Assembly (NCBI GenBank): GCA_015698045.1
Contig: BLAL01000162.1
Span: forward strand, 620,001-684,000
Direction of reading: 5' to 3'
Source of the DNA: Rhizophagus clarus
Lineage: Eukaryota; Glomeromycota; Glomeromycetes; Glomerales; Glomeraceae
DNA: 64,000 bases
In this document: positions 46,690 to 57,800 of the stretch, piece by piece
Layout of the letters: every line of letters starts with the position of its first letter
How positions within the stretch are numbered: the first letter of the stretch is position 1
Translations under genes and position numbers: made by a program
The notes under the pieces: generated by a model
Databases searched by the model: none
What the model was told of the DNA's origin: nothing
Seen by the model: the letters and a program-made list of their open reading frames with translations, nothing else

Positions 46690-47290
46690 CTTTTCACCCT
46701 CTCTTCGTCTTCCTCTTTCTTTTTTGTTTTTCAACTTCTATACCCCTCTTCTTTTTCATCTTCCCATTGTTATCTTCTTTCTTTTTGCATCCCTATTGTT
46801 ATCTCCTTCCTTTTTGTCTACTTGTCATTATTCTTCTTCCTTTTCATTTTTTTTATCTTCCTTTTTGCCTTCTTATCAGTTTTCCCTTTTTGTGTCCTTC
46901 TTTTTTTTATTTCTCTTTTACCCTTCGATTATTTTCTTTTCCTTTCCTTTTTGTTCCACCTTTCTTTTTTTCCTTTCTTTTCATCCCTCTTTGTTTTACT
47001 CCTTCTTTTTTATCTCCTTATTATTATTTTTTTTCCTTTTCACCTCCTCATCATTATTCTCTTAATTTTTCATCTTTCCATCATTTTTCCCTTTCTTTTT
47101 GTTCCTCCTTCATTATTTTCATTCCTTTTTGCTCCTTCCTTATTCTTTTCATTCATCTTTACACTTTTTGTTTCTGCTTCACTCTTTTATTTTTTTCAAT
47201 CATTCCTTTATTTTTTCTGTTACCTCATTATATTTTCATTTCTTGTTTTTCTTTTTATTGTAACAACTCTTCTTTTTTATTCATCTTATT
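46690..47290. repeat. pyrimidine-rich minisatellite
   Basis: A tract of about 600 bp, almost all C and T with occasional A, made of words like CTTCCTTTTTGTCTCC and TTTTCATCTTTCCATCATT. All three forward frames stay open for long stretches, which produces Phe/Ser/Leu-rich ORFs with no real coding signal. It is complementary in character to 19610-19925. Confidence 0.75.
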
Positions 47291-47658
47291 GTTAAGAGAT
47301 AAACATTTTTAATCAATAAAACATGTGAACTCTTAAATTAATAAATCAGTTATTTTGACACTATTAACAGTTTATAAATAAAATTTTATAATATAAAAAT
47401 TATTTCGAATAAAAAATTTTAAGTTAAAAATATATTTTTTTTTCATAGCGTCAAGTTTCTAAAAAAAAAATAATAATGTGACACATAAATCACGTGATAT
47501 GGGGGAAGGAAATTTCCCTTCAGTTGAGATTAGCAATACTCTTTTTGAAATTCTTATTAAAATATTTTTTAGTTTGCCTTTTACAAATGATTGGCCTATA
47601 CTATGATTAAATATAAGAGTCCAATTATATTTGATCTCATATGAAATTAAATCTACTA

Positions 47659-47892
47659 TAAGGTTGCCTGCCTAAACTAATTTTAAATTTGGCTAAACAT
47701 CTAAACTCTAATTTTACTGATTTTTTAATAATACTTTACTATTATTTCACTATTTAATATGATTTACTATAAATTTTGATATTTGACAAGTTTTGCTAAT
47801 TTTTTACTAGATTTTAATATAGTTTTGTTAAGTTTTACTCTTTCGACATTTAGACAGTTTGCTAAACTATCTAGTTTCACCCAGCAACCTTA
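47659..47892. mobile_element. hAT-type MITE, 234 bp
   Basis: TAAGGTTGC at 47659 and GCAACCTTA to 47892. The octamers ATCTACTA (47651-47658) and ATTTACTA (47893-47900) differ by one base. The interior contains repeated AGTTTAGCAAA/TTTACTAAA words. Confidence 0.75.
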
Positions 47893-48360
47893 ATTTACTA
47901 TCTAATACTTAAGAAAGAAATGAATTATTATCTAATACTAAGAATGAATATAGTTGGTATTCATGAATATAATTTGCTCTATACTATAGGATGTATAATT
48001 CATTCTGTTCATTAGTACTACAAGTTGCATAACTTTATATTTCTAAATACTATAAGTTGCATATTATCCTTTATAATTCTTATATCAAAAAAATACAGGA
48101 TTATTGCTTTCACTTTAAATGGTATGGATAGATAATTCACTTTTATACTGGTGTTGATCTTATATTAATGGAAAGATCTTATTGATGCTGATAGCTGATT
48201 CTAAAAATCAAAGAAATGAAGGGTTCCCATTATTTTTAATTAAATAATACACTCTTTTATGATTTTCTGAAATTTATTTAGAACTACATTACCTTTTTTT
48301 TTGCTTTTTTCTAGAAAATTTTATTATTTTATTTTTTTTTTTTATTATTTATTTTACGTT
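47893..48360. other. A+T-rich spacer
   Basis: A short duplicated word (TACTACAAGTTGCATAAC / TACTATAAGTTGCATATT) near 48018 and 48048. Nothing else recognised. Confidence 0.4.
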
Positions 48361-48848
48361 TTATATTTTTTATTTTTTACTGTGGTTAAACACTGGCCCT
48401 TTTTTTTCAAAGAGATTTTGGAAGACTCTGCCAAATCTTTGATTATATATCTTATTTTTTACATAGTATAATTACATTTAATAACCAACTGCCACAGTTG
48501 CATTTGATATTACATTCTTTTTATAGATGGGGTTTGGTGGTGTGGTTGTTACAGTTTTCTCCATTTAAAAGAAAATTGGGATCTAAGATCCAGCAAGACC
48601 TACTTGATAAAGCTTCTTCAGAAGAGAAGAGATGTTTTTACATATACTGTTAGCTGATTTCACAAAAGTTATCATATGAGCAGGTATTTGTAAAGGATGT
48701 GGTAAATGTTAGTTGGGTAACTGTTGGGAGTTGGTAAAATAGTTAGGTTTATTTAGGTCGTAGTTGGTTATGACAATTGAGTTTTTGATGTAATCTCATG
48801 TATTTGCATCATTATATTAATAAAATATAAAATATAAAATAAAAAAAT
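48361..48848 (+). mobile_element. probable 5'-truncated LINE 3' end
   Basis: A stretch of more balanced composition (GATGGGGTTTGGTGGTGTGG near 48525, AAGAAGAGAAGAGATGTTTT near 48616) ends in ATTAATAAAATATAAAATATAAAATAAAAAA near 48846. This looks like the 3' UTR and A-rich tail of a retroelement. No coding part and no confirmed TSD, so tentative. Confidence 0.4.
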
Positions 48849-49139
48849 ATTCTAAATATTTCTTAAGTATCATTTTGGAGTCTAGAACCTTTTTTCAAAA
48901 ACATTTTAGAGTTTTAATAAATAAATTTATTGTATTTTAAAAAAAAAAAAATATTATTACAATAAAACAATATGTAGTAACGGTAATAAAAGGTTAAAGA
49001 ATTTATTTTAGTATTTGCAGATCTGTGCAGAAATTCATGAAATTTTTTCCTCAGATTTGGATTCTGCAGAACTGTGGACCAAAAATTTTCCCGCAATTAA
49101 AAGTTAATAAAAAAAAAATATTGAATATTAATTTCTAAA

Positions 49140-49500
49140 AAACTCAATGCCAGTAAATACTTCTTGATAGAATTTATTTAATCAGGTCGAGATGATTAAA
49201 ATTGGATTATTGTATCAAAAATTATAAGCTTTTAAAAAGGTGGAATTTCTAATGCCAACTTGGTCTTAATAGTATCTTTACATCCTATAGAGATAGACGG
49301 TATTTGATAGAGAGTTTTGTCTGCTCAGTCGCCAAAGATATCCTTAAGTTGTTTATTCTGGTAACCTTTATCTTTGGTAAAAAAGTTGGCCAGTAATGCC
49401 AAAAGTATGAAATAACTCATATATTTGTGCAGTAAGCGTGTCTTGTTCTGCAATTCGTTCATAAACAATTTTGGTATTCCCAACATTTTTTTTGAAAATT
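49140..49500 (-). pseudogene. unrecognised coding relic
   Basis: The minus strand reads VGNTKIVYERIAEQDTLTAQ then IYELFHTFGITGQLFYQ before stops, followed by weaker blocks. Composition is coding-like relative to the neighbourhood. I cannot name a family. Confidence 0.3.
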
Positions 49501-50180
49501 TTACTGCGGATTTATAAGAAAAATGCAGAAGAGTGGAAAGAGTTTTTTTTCGTTCTTGTATGTATGATTTAATTTATTTTTTTTTTTTTCAGATATAGAC
49601 GTCGAACGCTTGTGAAAAATAAATTGTATGTTATTAGTGTTTCGTTCTTTCTTTTCTTTTATCCTTGGGTTATCTTCAGACGTGGATAGGGTCACTCTTA
49701 GAATATTTCTTTGATGAAACGATTCTGATATTTCGTTTCTTTTTTCTTTTGGGCGATTTTTCTGCTCTTTAGAGTAACTATACAGTATCGGAGGTTATAC
49801 TCAATATTATTTAAAAAGAAATTTGACCTTCTAATACAACAAATTGATCAACTTATACAAATAGTTTTCAATGTTGGTTCGAGAGAATATTAAAATTTAA
49901 AAATTTTATATTAGTAAAGGTGTGGGGTAAAATCTGCAGTAGTAGATATGAGTAAATATCAATCAATATAAATTTCCAGAATCCTTCGACAATTGATGAT
50001 AATGGTCAGAATGGCAAACAAAACAAGCATTTACAATACTAATTTCTCTGCCATTTTTGTTCATGCATCCCTATATGCGCCAGCTACAATTTCTTTTAGT
50101 GAATTATAAAATTATTGATTTCTTTTAATAAAGTAGATAATCATAGTTACAATTGATAAAATACCGTACACTCTACATCA
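49501..50180. other. A+T-rich spacer at the edge of the gene island
   Basis: Small ORFs here show no motif. This includes the 3' flank of the MT-A70 gene; a convincing polyadenylation signal was not found. Confidence 0.35.
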
Positions 50181-52062
50181 TTATATTTGAACGACAGTTG
50201 TCCATCCTTGACGATGAGAACCTTTTTTCGCCCATCTATCATAAAAGTATTAAAATAAATATTATTCTCTAAAAATATGTTGTGAGAATTAGAACTTACA
50301 ATTCTAATAATTTATCGCCGTTAGGATTTTGTTCATTATATACTGCTTGCGGTAACATGGTTTCTATAATGTCATACATAACTCTTGGCTTTCCTTCAGT
50401 CAACATTTCTAAATTTAAATATTTATTTGATTAAACTTATTCATAACATTGTAAATATCATAATTGAAAAAGTTCTTAACCTGAAATTCTAGGTTTTATA
50501 AAGTCAAAAACACAATCTGGATTTCTTTGGTGGCGTAACTCAATATCTCCTTCCTGTTTTATAGTAAAAAAAAAAATAGATGTTTGGTCACGGAATTTCT
50601 AATTCTAGCTGATTCAAGTAAGAATAAAAACCTTGCGAAATATTAAGAGAGATAATTTTGACTTGTTGAAATATCGGTAGGGTGCACGAGAAATTTGATT
50701 GTTGATATGCTTCTTTATCCAGCAGAAATTTTCCACGTATCGAAAATTCCATTTTTCTGCTATCTGAACAATATCCGGTATGAATTCTTTTTCAACCCAA
50801 ATGAAAAGAAAACCTTTTGGGACGATGTCGGGCACTTTAAGGCTTTCCTAAAGATAGTTATTACCATAAATAAATTAATAAGCATTTAATTTGTTTAAAT
50901 AAACAATGATAGAAATTTATTACAAATTGCTGTAGAGAAATCTTTTCGGGAGAAGGTTCCTCGCCTGGTAATAGAAAAGGTGGATCAATATACACTGCTT
51001 GAAAATCTTGACCAAGTTTTTTAAGGTCCATTGATAAAATATCATTTTCAAAATATCTAACAAAAATCAAAAGATTAATATATAAAAAAAAACAAAAAAA
51101 AAAACTTTGTGTATAATTTAACTACCTTGACCCACAAATCATTAAAGTTGATTCAATTTTAGGCGGAAGAATCGTATGTGCCCACGAACGTGGTATCGGT
51201 AATGATGGGATTCTTATATATGTGGGAAGACTAGGATCTATATTGCTGTTTGTATGTGTTCATTATTACATATTATGTACATAATTTAGAAAATCATGGA
51301 TAATTATTTACCTGACTTTCTTCTTTACCGTAAAGAAATTTCCGTTCCTGTCCTGTAATTTAACTTGCATAATTTTGTATCGTTGCAATATACTTTCACG
51401 ATCAAAACCGCGTCGTCTTTCGGGTGATGATTTATCATTTTTCCGTTTTCTTTTTTTATCTCCGAATTCGGCATCCCAAAAGTCGTTGTCAACCGCCATA
51501 TAATCGCTAAGATAATACAAATTTTTTCTCAATAATATAATATCGAGAAATAATTTAACATGTCATTGCTATACACACTCCTCTTCCTCATATTCAGCAG
51601 TGTTACCATCCTCTAATTCAACACGCCAAAAGTCTAAATCATCCAATTCGTCAAAATTTGGTGCAAAGGTAGCGGATTTAACTGTAAAACTAGAAGTTCT
51701 CCTGAAAACTTCTTCAAGTTGTTCTTGTGTCAACACATTTTCTTGAAAAGTGCTATTTTTATCATTTTGAGGATGAATTTCAGCCGTTTCGTTAGCGTTA
51801 GAGGCCGCAATTTCTTCCTGGATTCGTTCTAATTCTTCAAATTTCTTCATAATAGCATCGATGGATTCGTCATCCTCGACATAGCCCACATATAGGGCAT
51901 TACTTTAATAAGAAGAAATTTTTAGAAAACGGTTTATAATTGTGCTCTTCGAGACAAATAATATATTAACGCGTAATGAAAAACGCGTTAAGTATACATA
52001 AAATACCTAGCAGTAGATATGTAAGGATTATGTTGTCTTTGTCTTAAAGATCTCTTACTCAT
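50181..52062 (-). CDS. MT-A70 family N6-adenine methyltransferase (METTL14/MTA9-like), nine exons
   Basis: Exons by splice signal and frame: 52062-52007, 51902-51579, 51506-51312, 51245-51126, 51056-50924, 50847-50632, 50553-50481, 50408-50300, 50235-50181, giving 426 residues and TAA; all introns are GT-AG. The N-terminal half is acidic with a coiled-coil-like stretch (IMKKFEELERIQEEIAA). The MT-A70 domain starts near residue 210 (SWAHTILPPKIESTLMICGS), with the catalytic-motif position at residues 256-259 (AVYIDPPFLLPGEE), then PKGFLFIWVEKEFIPDIVQI, WNFRYVENFCWIKKH, LSLLIFRK, ISEMLTEGKPRVMYDIIETM, KLLELWAKKGSHRQGWTTV. Active METTL3 and METTL4 have DPPW and METTL14 has EPPL; here it is DPPF, with a non-canonical C-terminus. 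This suggests either an active enzyme with a conservative change or the partner subunit of an RNA m6A or DNA 6mA writer complex. It is divergent to the gene at 53072. Confidence 0.9.
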
Positions 52063-53025
52063 TTTTTAAAAATGTGCGAAAAACACATAAAAAATTTCTC
52101 ATTTAAAACACAAATAACACGAGTAAAGTTTACTTATAAGTGATTGTGGTTCGGGACGATCGTCAATATAGCAAAAGTATCGGACTTGACCCTCCCTATA
52201 ACTGAGGCAAATGTATCGTTCTTGACCTGTGCGATGGGTCAGGCTCAGTGTTGGCCAGTGACCCAAATGACCTCAAATGACCCAAATGACTGGTCACGTG
52301 TCATTTGGGTCATTTCAACGTTAAATGACAAATGACCTGGTCATTTGCCCATCACTGGTCAGGCTTAACACTGACTTGACCCACACATATTACTGTTACT
52401 AGGGAACGGTTGACAGACGGACATTTTGTGTGACCTTTGCATAGAAATATATAGTCCTTCGTTACACTCCGGACTAATTAGATCGATTCATACTTAAAAT
52501 GAATGAGAGACTAACAATCTGGTTTTAGTCATGGATTATAGTAGTTTACCGTATTTCCTGATATGGTATATTATTGAATTGGATTTAAAAGGTATCAAAG
52601 GATTTAATTAATCAATGTTGAGATCAAAAGGGATGATTATGAATTACACAAACAGTTTATACAAAGACCAATAATGAAGTTTTAACTATTAGTAGAAATT
52701 TCAAAGTAAATATTAAATGATGTTTAATTGGTTATTCAATTATGGATGTTGTCATTTAATTCATTTAATTCTTATAATTAGGATTAAATTGATTCTTTAT
52801 TTCTATATATATACACAACAACGCTATGCCTAATTCTGCAGGAGGATTTGTTTATCTTTATTTTTACGTTGTTATTTTACACATATAGTAATAATAACTA
52901 ATAAGTAATTTCTTATTGTAATTTTCCATATTTGTTTATATCTTATCTCCAATACATCAGATATCTAATCTCATAGTATATTTTATATATAAAAGAACTT
53001 TTGAATGATACTAAAATTCTATCTC

Positions 53026-53058
<33 letters not shown>

Positions 53059-53071
53059 TCGTCATAAAAAA
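52063..53071. promoter_or_regulatory. divergent promoter region with a MITE
   Basis: About 1 kb between the starts of the MT-A70 gene (minus) and the membrane-protein gene (plus). It contains a hAT-type MITE at 52246-52357, a TATATATATACAC stretch near 52806, and a T13/A19 tract at about 53027-53059 just before the plus-strand ATG. Assignment of promoters is inference from position. Confidence 0.45.
52246..52357. mobile_element. 112-bp hAT-type MITE
   Basis: The left end CAGTGTTGGCCAGTGACC and the complement of the right end CAGTGATGGGCAAATGACC. Exact 8-bp TSD GTCAGGCT (52238-52245 and 52358-52365). The interior repeats AAATGACCCAAATGAC in both orientations. The CAGTG[A/T]TGG ends resemble those of the hAT copy at 36109-39250, so that family could have mobilised it. 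Confidence 0.9.
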
Positions 53072-54136
53072 ATGAGTCAAGCAGGAATTATTATTGCTAA
53101 TATAACAGTTCTTGTTGCCCTTGGAATATTAACACTTAGTCTCGTTGGTGTAAATGAACTTAAACTTCCTCCACAAGCCAACGGAACTCATACCGGATAT
53201 CCTGTATGGCATCCGCCTCTCTCAAACAGTGATGAACAAGTAAATGCTGCAACAATCATTTACTCTGCAGTATTGATGATAATTGGAGGGGCCCTTGCAT
53301 ACAAATGGACGAATTTTGATACAAAAACTAACAGCAAATTATTAACATATTTTGTCGATAGAGAGTTAAATAAAGTTCCTACAATTGAATTTGATCGATA
53401 CTTGGCAAGTTATTGTTTAATTACATCTTTAACAGGAATTGTATATTATCTAATTGATGTTGGTAAAATTTGGGCAACAGTTGGAGTATTACATAATGCA
53501 AATGAAATCATCATTATGGTTTCTTTACACCAGGGAGGAAGAATTACTTCAAATTCAGTTTTAGCATGGTTGCTTTTTTACGTTTTGTTTGCTGGAGCTT
53601 TAAGCATATATTTAGAATGGCCTTTTGATGCTCTTTGGTTTAAAGTACAAGGACTTTGCTCGGATTTTGCGTTGGTCATTCAATTTACACGTATATATTT
53701 TAACACAAGTAAAGAATATGGACATGAATCTCATCAACGTCTTTTTGATCCAGAAAGACCAAGACGTGATAATACTAGCGGAGAAAATGCCGTGGCAGTA
53801 ACCGAAACAATTGAGGATCGTGCTCTCGGACCTTTCCGACCTTGTTATATATTATTATTAGTATTAGCATCTTCATTACATATTTTTGGAAATATTCTTA
53901 CCACAATTTGGATTTATAATTTTCATTCTTATGTTATATTTTCTTTTACCTATTGTATTACCTACCCTCTTTACGCTTATTTCGTTTATTTGGACACTCA
54001 TACTTATGCTATTCCTCCCGCTCAAAAATATATTATATTACCTGATCCTAGTAAATTAAAAGTTATTCTTGTAACTTTATCATCTATTTTCCTTGCCATT
54101 TTAACAGCTAGAATAGGTATAATCGTTCAAGGCTAA
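53072..54136 (+). CDS. multi-span membrane protein, 354 residues, unknown function
   Basis: A single open exon, ATG directly after an A-rich leader (no G or C for several bases). Hydrophobic segments at about residues 5-27, 59-77, 107-127, 162-180, 188-207, 255-275, 283-305 and 327-350 suggest seven or eight membrane spans. A polar loop around residues 212-250 (FDPERPRRDNTSGENAVAV) is probably cytoplasmic. One N-glycosylation-type site, NGT, lies in the first loop near residue 37. The layout resembles fungal 7-TM proteins, but I recognise no receptor or transporter motif. AATAAA-type sequences follow near 54205. TAA stop. Confidence 0.8.
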   Translation: MSQAGIIIANITVLVALGILTLSLVGVNELKLPPQANGTHTGYPVWHPPLSNSDEQVNAATIIYSAVLMIIGGALAYKWTNFDTKTNSKLLTYFVDRELNKVPTIEFDRYLASYCLITSLTGIVYYLIDVGKIWATVGVLHNANEIIIMVSLHQGGRITSNSVLAWLLFYVLFAGALSIYLEWPFDALWFKVQGLCSDFALVIQFTRIYFNTSKEYGHESHQRLFDPERPRRDNTSGENAVAVTETIEDRALGPFRPCYILLLVLASSLHIFGNILTTIWIYNFHSYVIFSFTYCITYPLYAYFVYLDTHTYAIPPAQKYIILPDPSKLKVILVTLSSIFLAILTARIGIIVQG

Positions 54137-54815
54137 ATGTATTTATTTATTTATTTATTTTTTTCTTTGAATATTTATTATGTCGCGCGATATTTGTCAA
54201 ATTATAAATAAAGATGAATAAAAACTGTAGTATAATTGATAAAGGACATTTCGTTTTTTACCTCACAAATTGTACGTTAATAAAAAGTAAATTCAATAAT
54301 CATCATCTTACTCCTTATAATTAAAAGTTGATTGTTTTCCTTCTACTTCACGGTACCAAATCCTAGTTTGCATCTATTTTCCTCTAAAATTTGATCATTT
54401 TATCAATATCATTATTTCAATCGGCTATGTTTTGAAAATACATGTTGATATTTAAATTGTTATTTTAAGTTTTACTATGTACTTCTTTACTTTTGCTATA
54501 ATCAGGTTTGAATGATCATGTGATATATTAGTCTATTAGCTTTATTGAACTCGGTAAATTCACAAATATTTTTTTTTTTTTTTAGGATAATAAATCAAAA
54601 AATTGATTTTTTTTTTTCTCGTGCGTGAAAAAAAGCAAATATCCGAAAATACCGAATTTCCCATTCTTCTATTGGATACATGTTCGTATTGAATATCCAA
54701 AAAAAGTATAACGCATGCATGCATTATGATTTATGACTTTTTTTATTAAAAAATCAATAATTTTTTCATTTGATCTCGTTTTTTTATTTTCCCCTTCTAA
54801 ACACCTAAACACACA
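54137..54815. promoter_or_regulatory. intergenic region upstream of the NTE1-like gene
   Basis: Contains the likely 3' end of the preceding gene (ATAAATAAAG near 54205) and T-rich runs near 54570 and 54605. The leader before the ATG at 54816 is pyrimidine-rich then A-rich (CCCCTTCTAAACACCTAAAC), a common fungal start context. No specific motif can be named. Confidence 0.4.
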
Positions 54816-57800
54816 ATGGAAGACATAACTATCAATAATGTTGGAAATAATGTAAATGATTTTTATACTATCACAGTATTCACTTTTTCAACTTTATTAA
54901 GTTGGGTTTTTTCTTTAGTATCTTTCATAACTTTAACCTTATCTTCTTGGATATTACAAATTCTTTCTTGGTCATTTACACTTACATTACAATTTAATTT
55001 TACTACTTTATTAATATTTTTTGTAATAGTAATAACAATAATATATTTAGTTATAAGATATCGTATATTAACAAAATATTCTCGTCTTCCAACAGAAACT
55101 GCAACTAAACAAGGAGCATCTTATGATTTACATCCAAGTATTGATGAAGTCAATGATGATGGCGTTAAGCATTATCCTGATGAGTTTCTTAGTATGTTTT
55201 TGGAAGGTATTAAAATATTTGGTTATTTAGAAAAGCCTGTGTTTCATGAATTAGCAAGACATTTATCTACAAAAAAATTATTAACTGGAGAAAGTTTAAT
55301 GTTGGAGAAAGAAAGAAGTTTTTATATTGTTGTTGATGGTTATGTTCAAGTATTTGTTAAAACGGCTAATGAAGAAGATATTGTATTAGATCCTTTTGAA
55401 AGTGATGATTATAATAGAGGTTATCAATTATTGAATGAAGTTACTAATGGAGGAACTTTAAGCAGTTTGTTTACTATTCTTAGTTTATTCACTGATGATA
55501 TTGATATAAGATATAATGATCTTGAGCAAGGACAAGATGAAGAGGAAAAGAAGGAAGGAAAAGGGTGTGATGGGAAGGAAGAAGAAATGAATGAAGTAAA
55601 GAATGAAATTCATACGTTTAATCAAGATTTATATGTGGAATCACCAGTTGATATAAAAAGTTTTAAAAGTACATTATCACACAGTTCAACTTCATTTAAA
55701 AAACCAAATATATTACGAAGAATATCAAAAGAATGTTCGATTACCACATCCGTTCACCCTAACATAACGGCAAGGGCAACTGTTGATACCACTTTAGCAG
55801 TAATACCAGCGGAAGCGTTTCATAGATTAACAGAGAAATTTCCTAATTCGGTAGCACATATTATCCAAGTGATATTAACACGTTTTCAACGTGTTACATT
55901 GTGGACAGGATACAAATATTTAGGATTAACAAAAGATTTGTTAAGAACAGAGAAATTAATGAATGATATAGCAAGTTATGGACTTCCTAAAGATTTCTTT
56001 AAACCAGGAAGTATGGAAAGATTACGTAAAAAGTATCGTCCAAGAGAGAATAGACATGATGATATGGATATGAGTGATAGTGGATTAATTAACAAATCGA
56101 AAAAAACTAGACCATCCGCTAGGCCCAGATTTGGTGCAATTTATGAAAATAATTTAGAAGATACCGCAATTAATATTAATAATTCACACAAGAATAAAAA
56201 ACATTTGTCACCACCTTTATCATTACATGTTAGGGCTAAAGTACAACCATTCAGTGGAACTCCAACAAATGGAAAAGATTATGATACAGATGATGATTTG
56301 TATCTCCGAGAATCTGTACTCGAAGGAATTTCAAAAGGAATTGGTTTACTTCAAAGTAATATTAATGTTAGTAATGGAAATGTTAATAGTAATAATAATA
56401 GTAATAATACTATTAACGGTCAATATAATTCAAGACAGAATTCACCCGATTTACATAGCAGTGTAACTACATTATTAAATATTCCGGATGATGAATCAAT
56501 AACGGAAACAATACCATCAATGACAAGTGAATTAGACAATGATGTAGAAATATTATTCTTCCCAAAGGGAAGTTTGTTGGTACAAGAAGGAGAAAGAAAT
56601 GTGGGATTATTTTTTGTTATTGACGGGTTATTAGATGTATTTGTTACATCCAATGAAAATAATTTTCTCAATAGTAACAGAAGTAATAATCATTCAAAAT
56701 TATCTAATAATAGTAATAATAGTAATCATAATCATAAAAAGAAGGATTCTATTAATAATAATTTAAATTCAACAACGATAGATAAAAGTTTATTTATGAT
56801 TAAACCAGGCGGATTGGCAGGATATTTGGCAGCACTTACTGGATTTCCTAGTTTTGTTAATATTAGAGCGAGTACGGATACTTATGTTGGTTTTTTACCA
56901 AAACAATCATTGAATAGATTAATGGAAAAGAACCCTAATGTATTATTAACACTAGCAAAAAGATTAATCACTTTATTGTCCCCATTATTATTACATATTG
57001 ATTTTGCATTGGATTGGGTTCAAGTGAATGCAGGACAGGTATTGTATCGTAAAGGAGACTTAAGTGATAGTATTTATATAGTATTAAATGGACGTGTACG
57101 TACAATTAATGAAAGAGAAAATGGTATCATTGATATTCACGGTGAATACGGACAAGGTCAAAGTGTCGGTGAATTAGAGGTAATGACAGGAACTCCACGA
57201 CCATATACACTTCATGCAATACGTGATACCGAATTAGCACGTATGCCAAGAACATTATTTAATGCTTTAGCTCTCCGACATCCAGAAATCACATTACAAA
57301 TATCACGTATTATAGCATTACGTACACGTATGCAAGAAGAAATTGATTATAATTCTGGTAATAACGAATTTGGAAAGAATAATTCTAATCTCAAAACAGT
57401 TTGTATATTACCCGTTAATGGCAATGTACCGATAACAGAATTTGCGGAAAAATTAAAAAATTCTTTAGGTAGAATGGGTGAAAATGCGACATTATTAAAT
57501 CAAGAAAGTGTTATTAATGTATTAGGTAAAGATGCATTTAATAGGATGGGAAGATTGAAATTAATTAGTTGGTTAGCGGAACAAGAAGAAAAGGTTAGAA
57601 TAGTATTATATTTAGCAGATGGTGGAAGTAATTCTTCATGGTCTCAAACATGTATTAGACAGGCTGATTGTATATTATTAGTCGGGATAGGAGATGGTGA
57701 CGCATCAATCGGAGAATATGAAAGTTTTTTAATAGGAACGAAAACCACTGCAAGAAAAGAATTGGTATTGTTACATGCGGAAAGAAATTGTACACCAGGG

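Larger units (their letters stand above)
46175..47550. mobile_element. inverted-repeat element with exon-like array and pyrimidine tract
   Basis: The left terminus TTACTAAACTTAACCAGAGG then GAATTTCCTCCCTCC resembles the complement of the right terminus (TTGCTAATCTCAACTGAAGG then GAAATTTCCTTCCCCC) over about 35 bp, followed on both sides by TGTGTYACAT. Exact ends and TSD are not clear. The interior has an exon-like array and a pyrimidine-rich minisatellite, no transposase. Confidence 0.6.

Noticed and set aside
46724..47312. Three overlapping long ORFs rich in Phe, Ser and Leu
   Set aside because: All three forward frames are open because the tract is a pyrimidine-rich minisatellite; there is no domain, and the codon pattern follows the repeat.
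50695..50889. Plus-strand ORF of 64 residues
   Set aside because: Antisense shadow of MT-A70 exon 6.
56227..56671. Extra ORFs of 79 and 83 residues
   Set aside because: Other-frame shadows of the NTE1 gene in an AAT-rich stretch.
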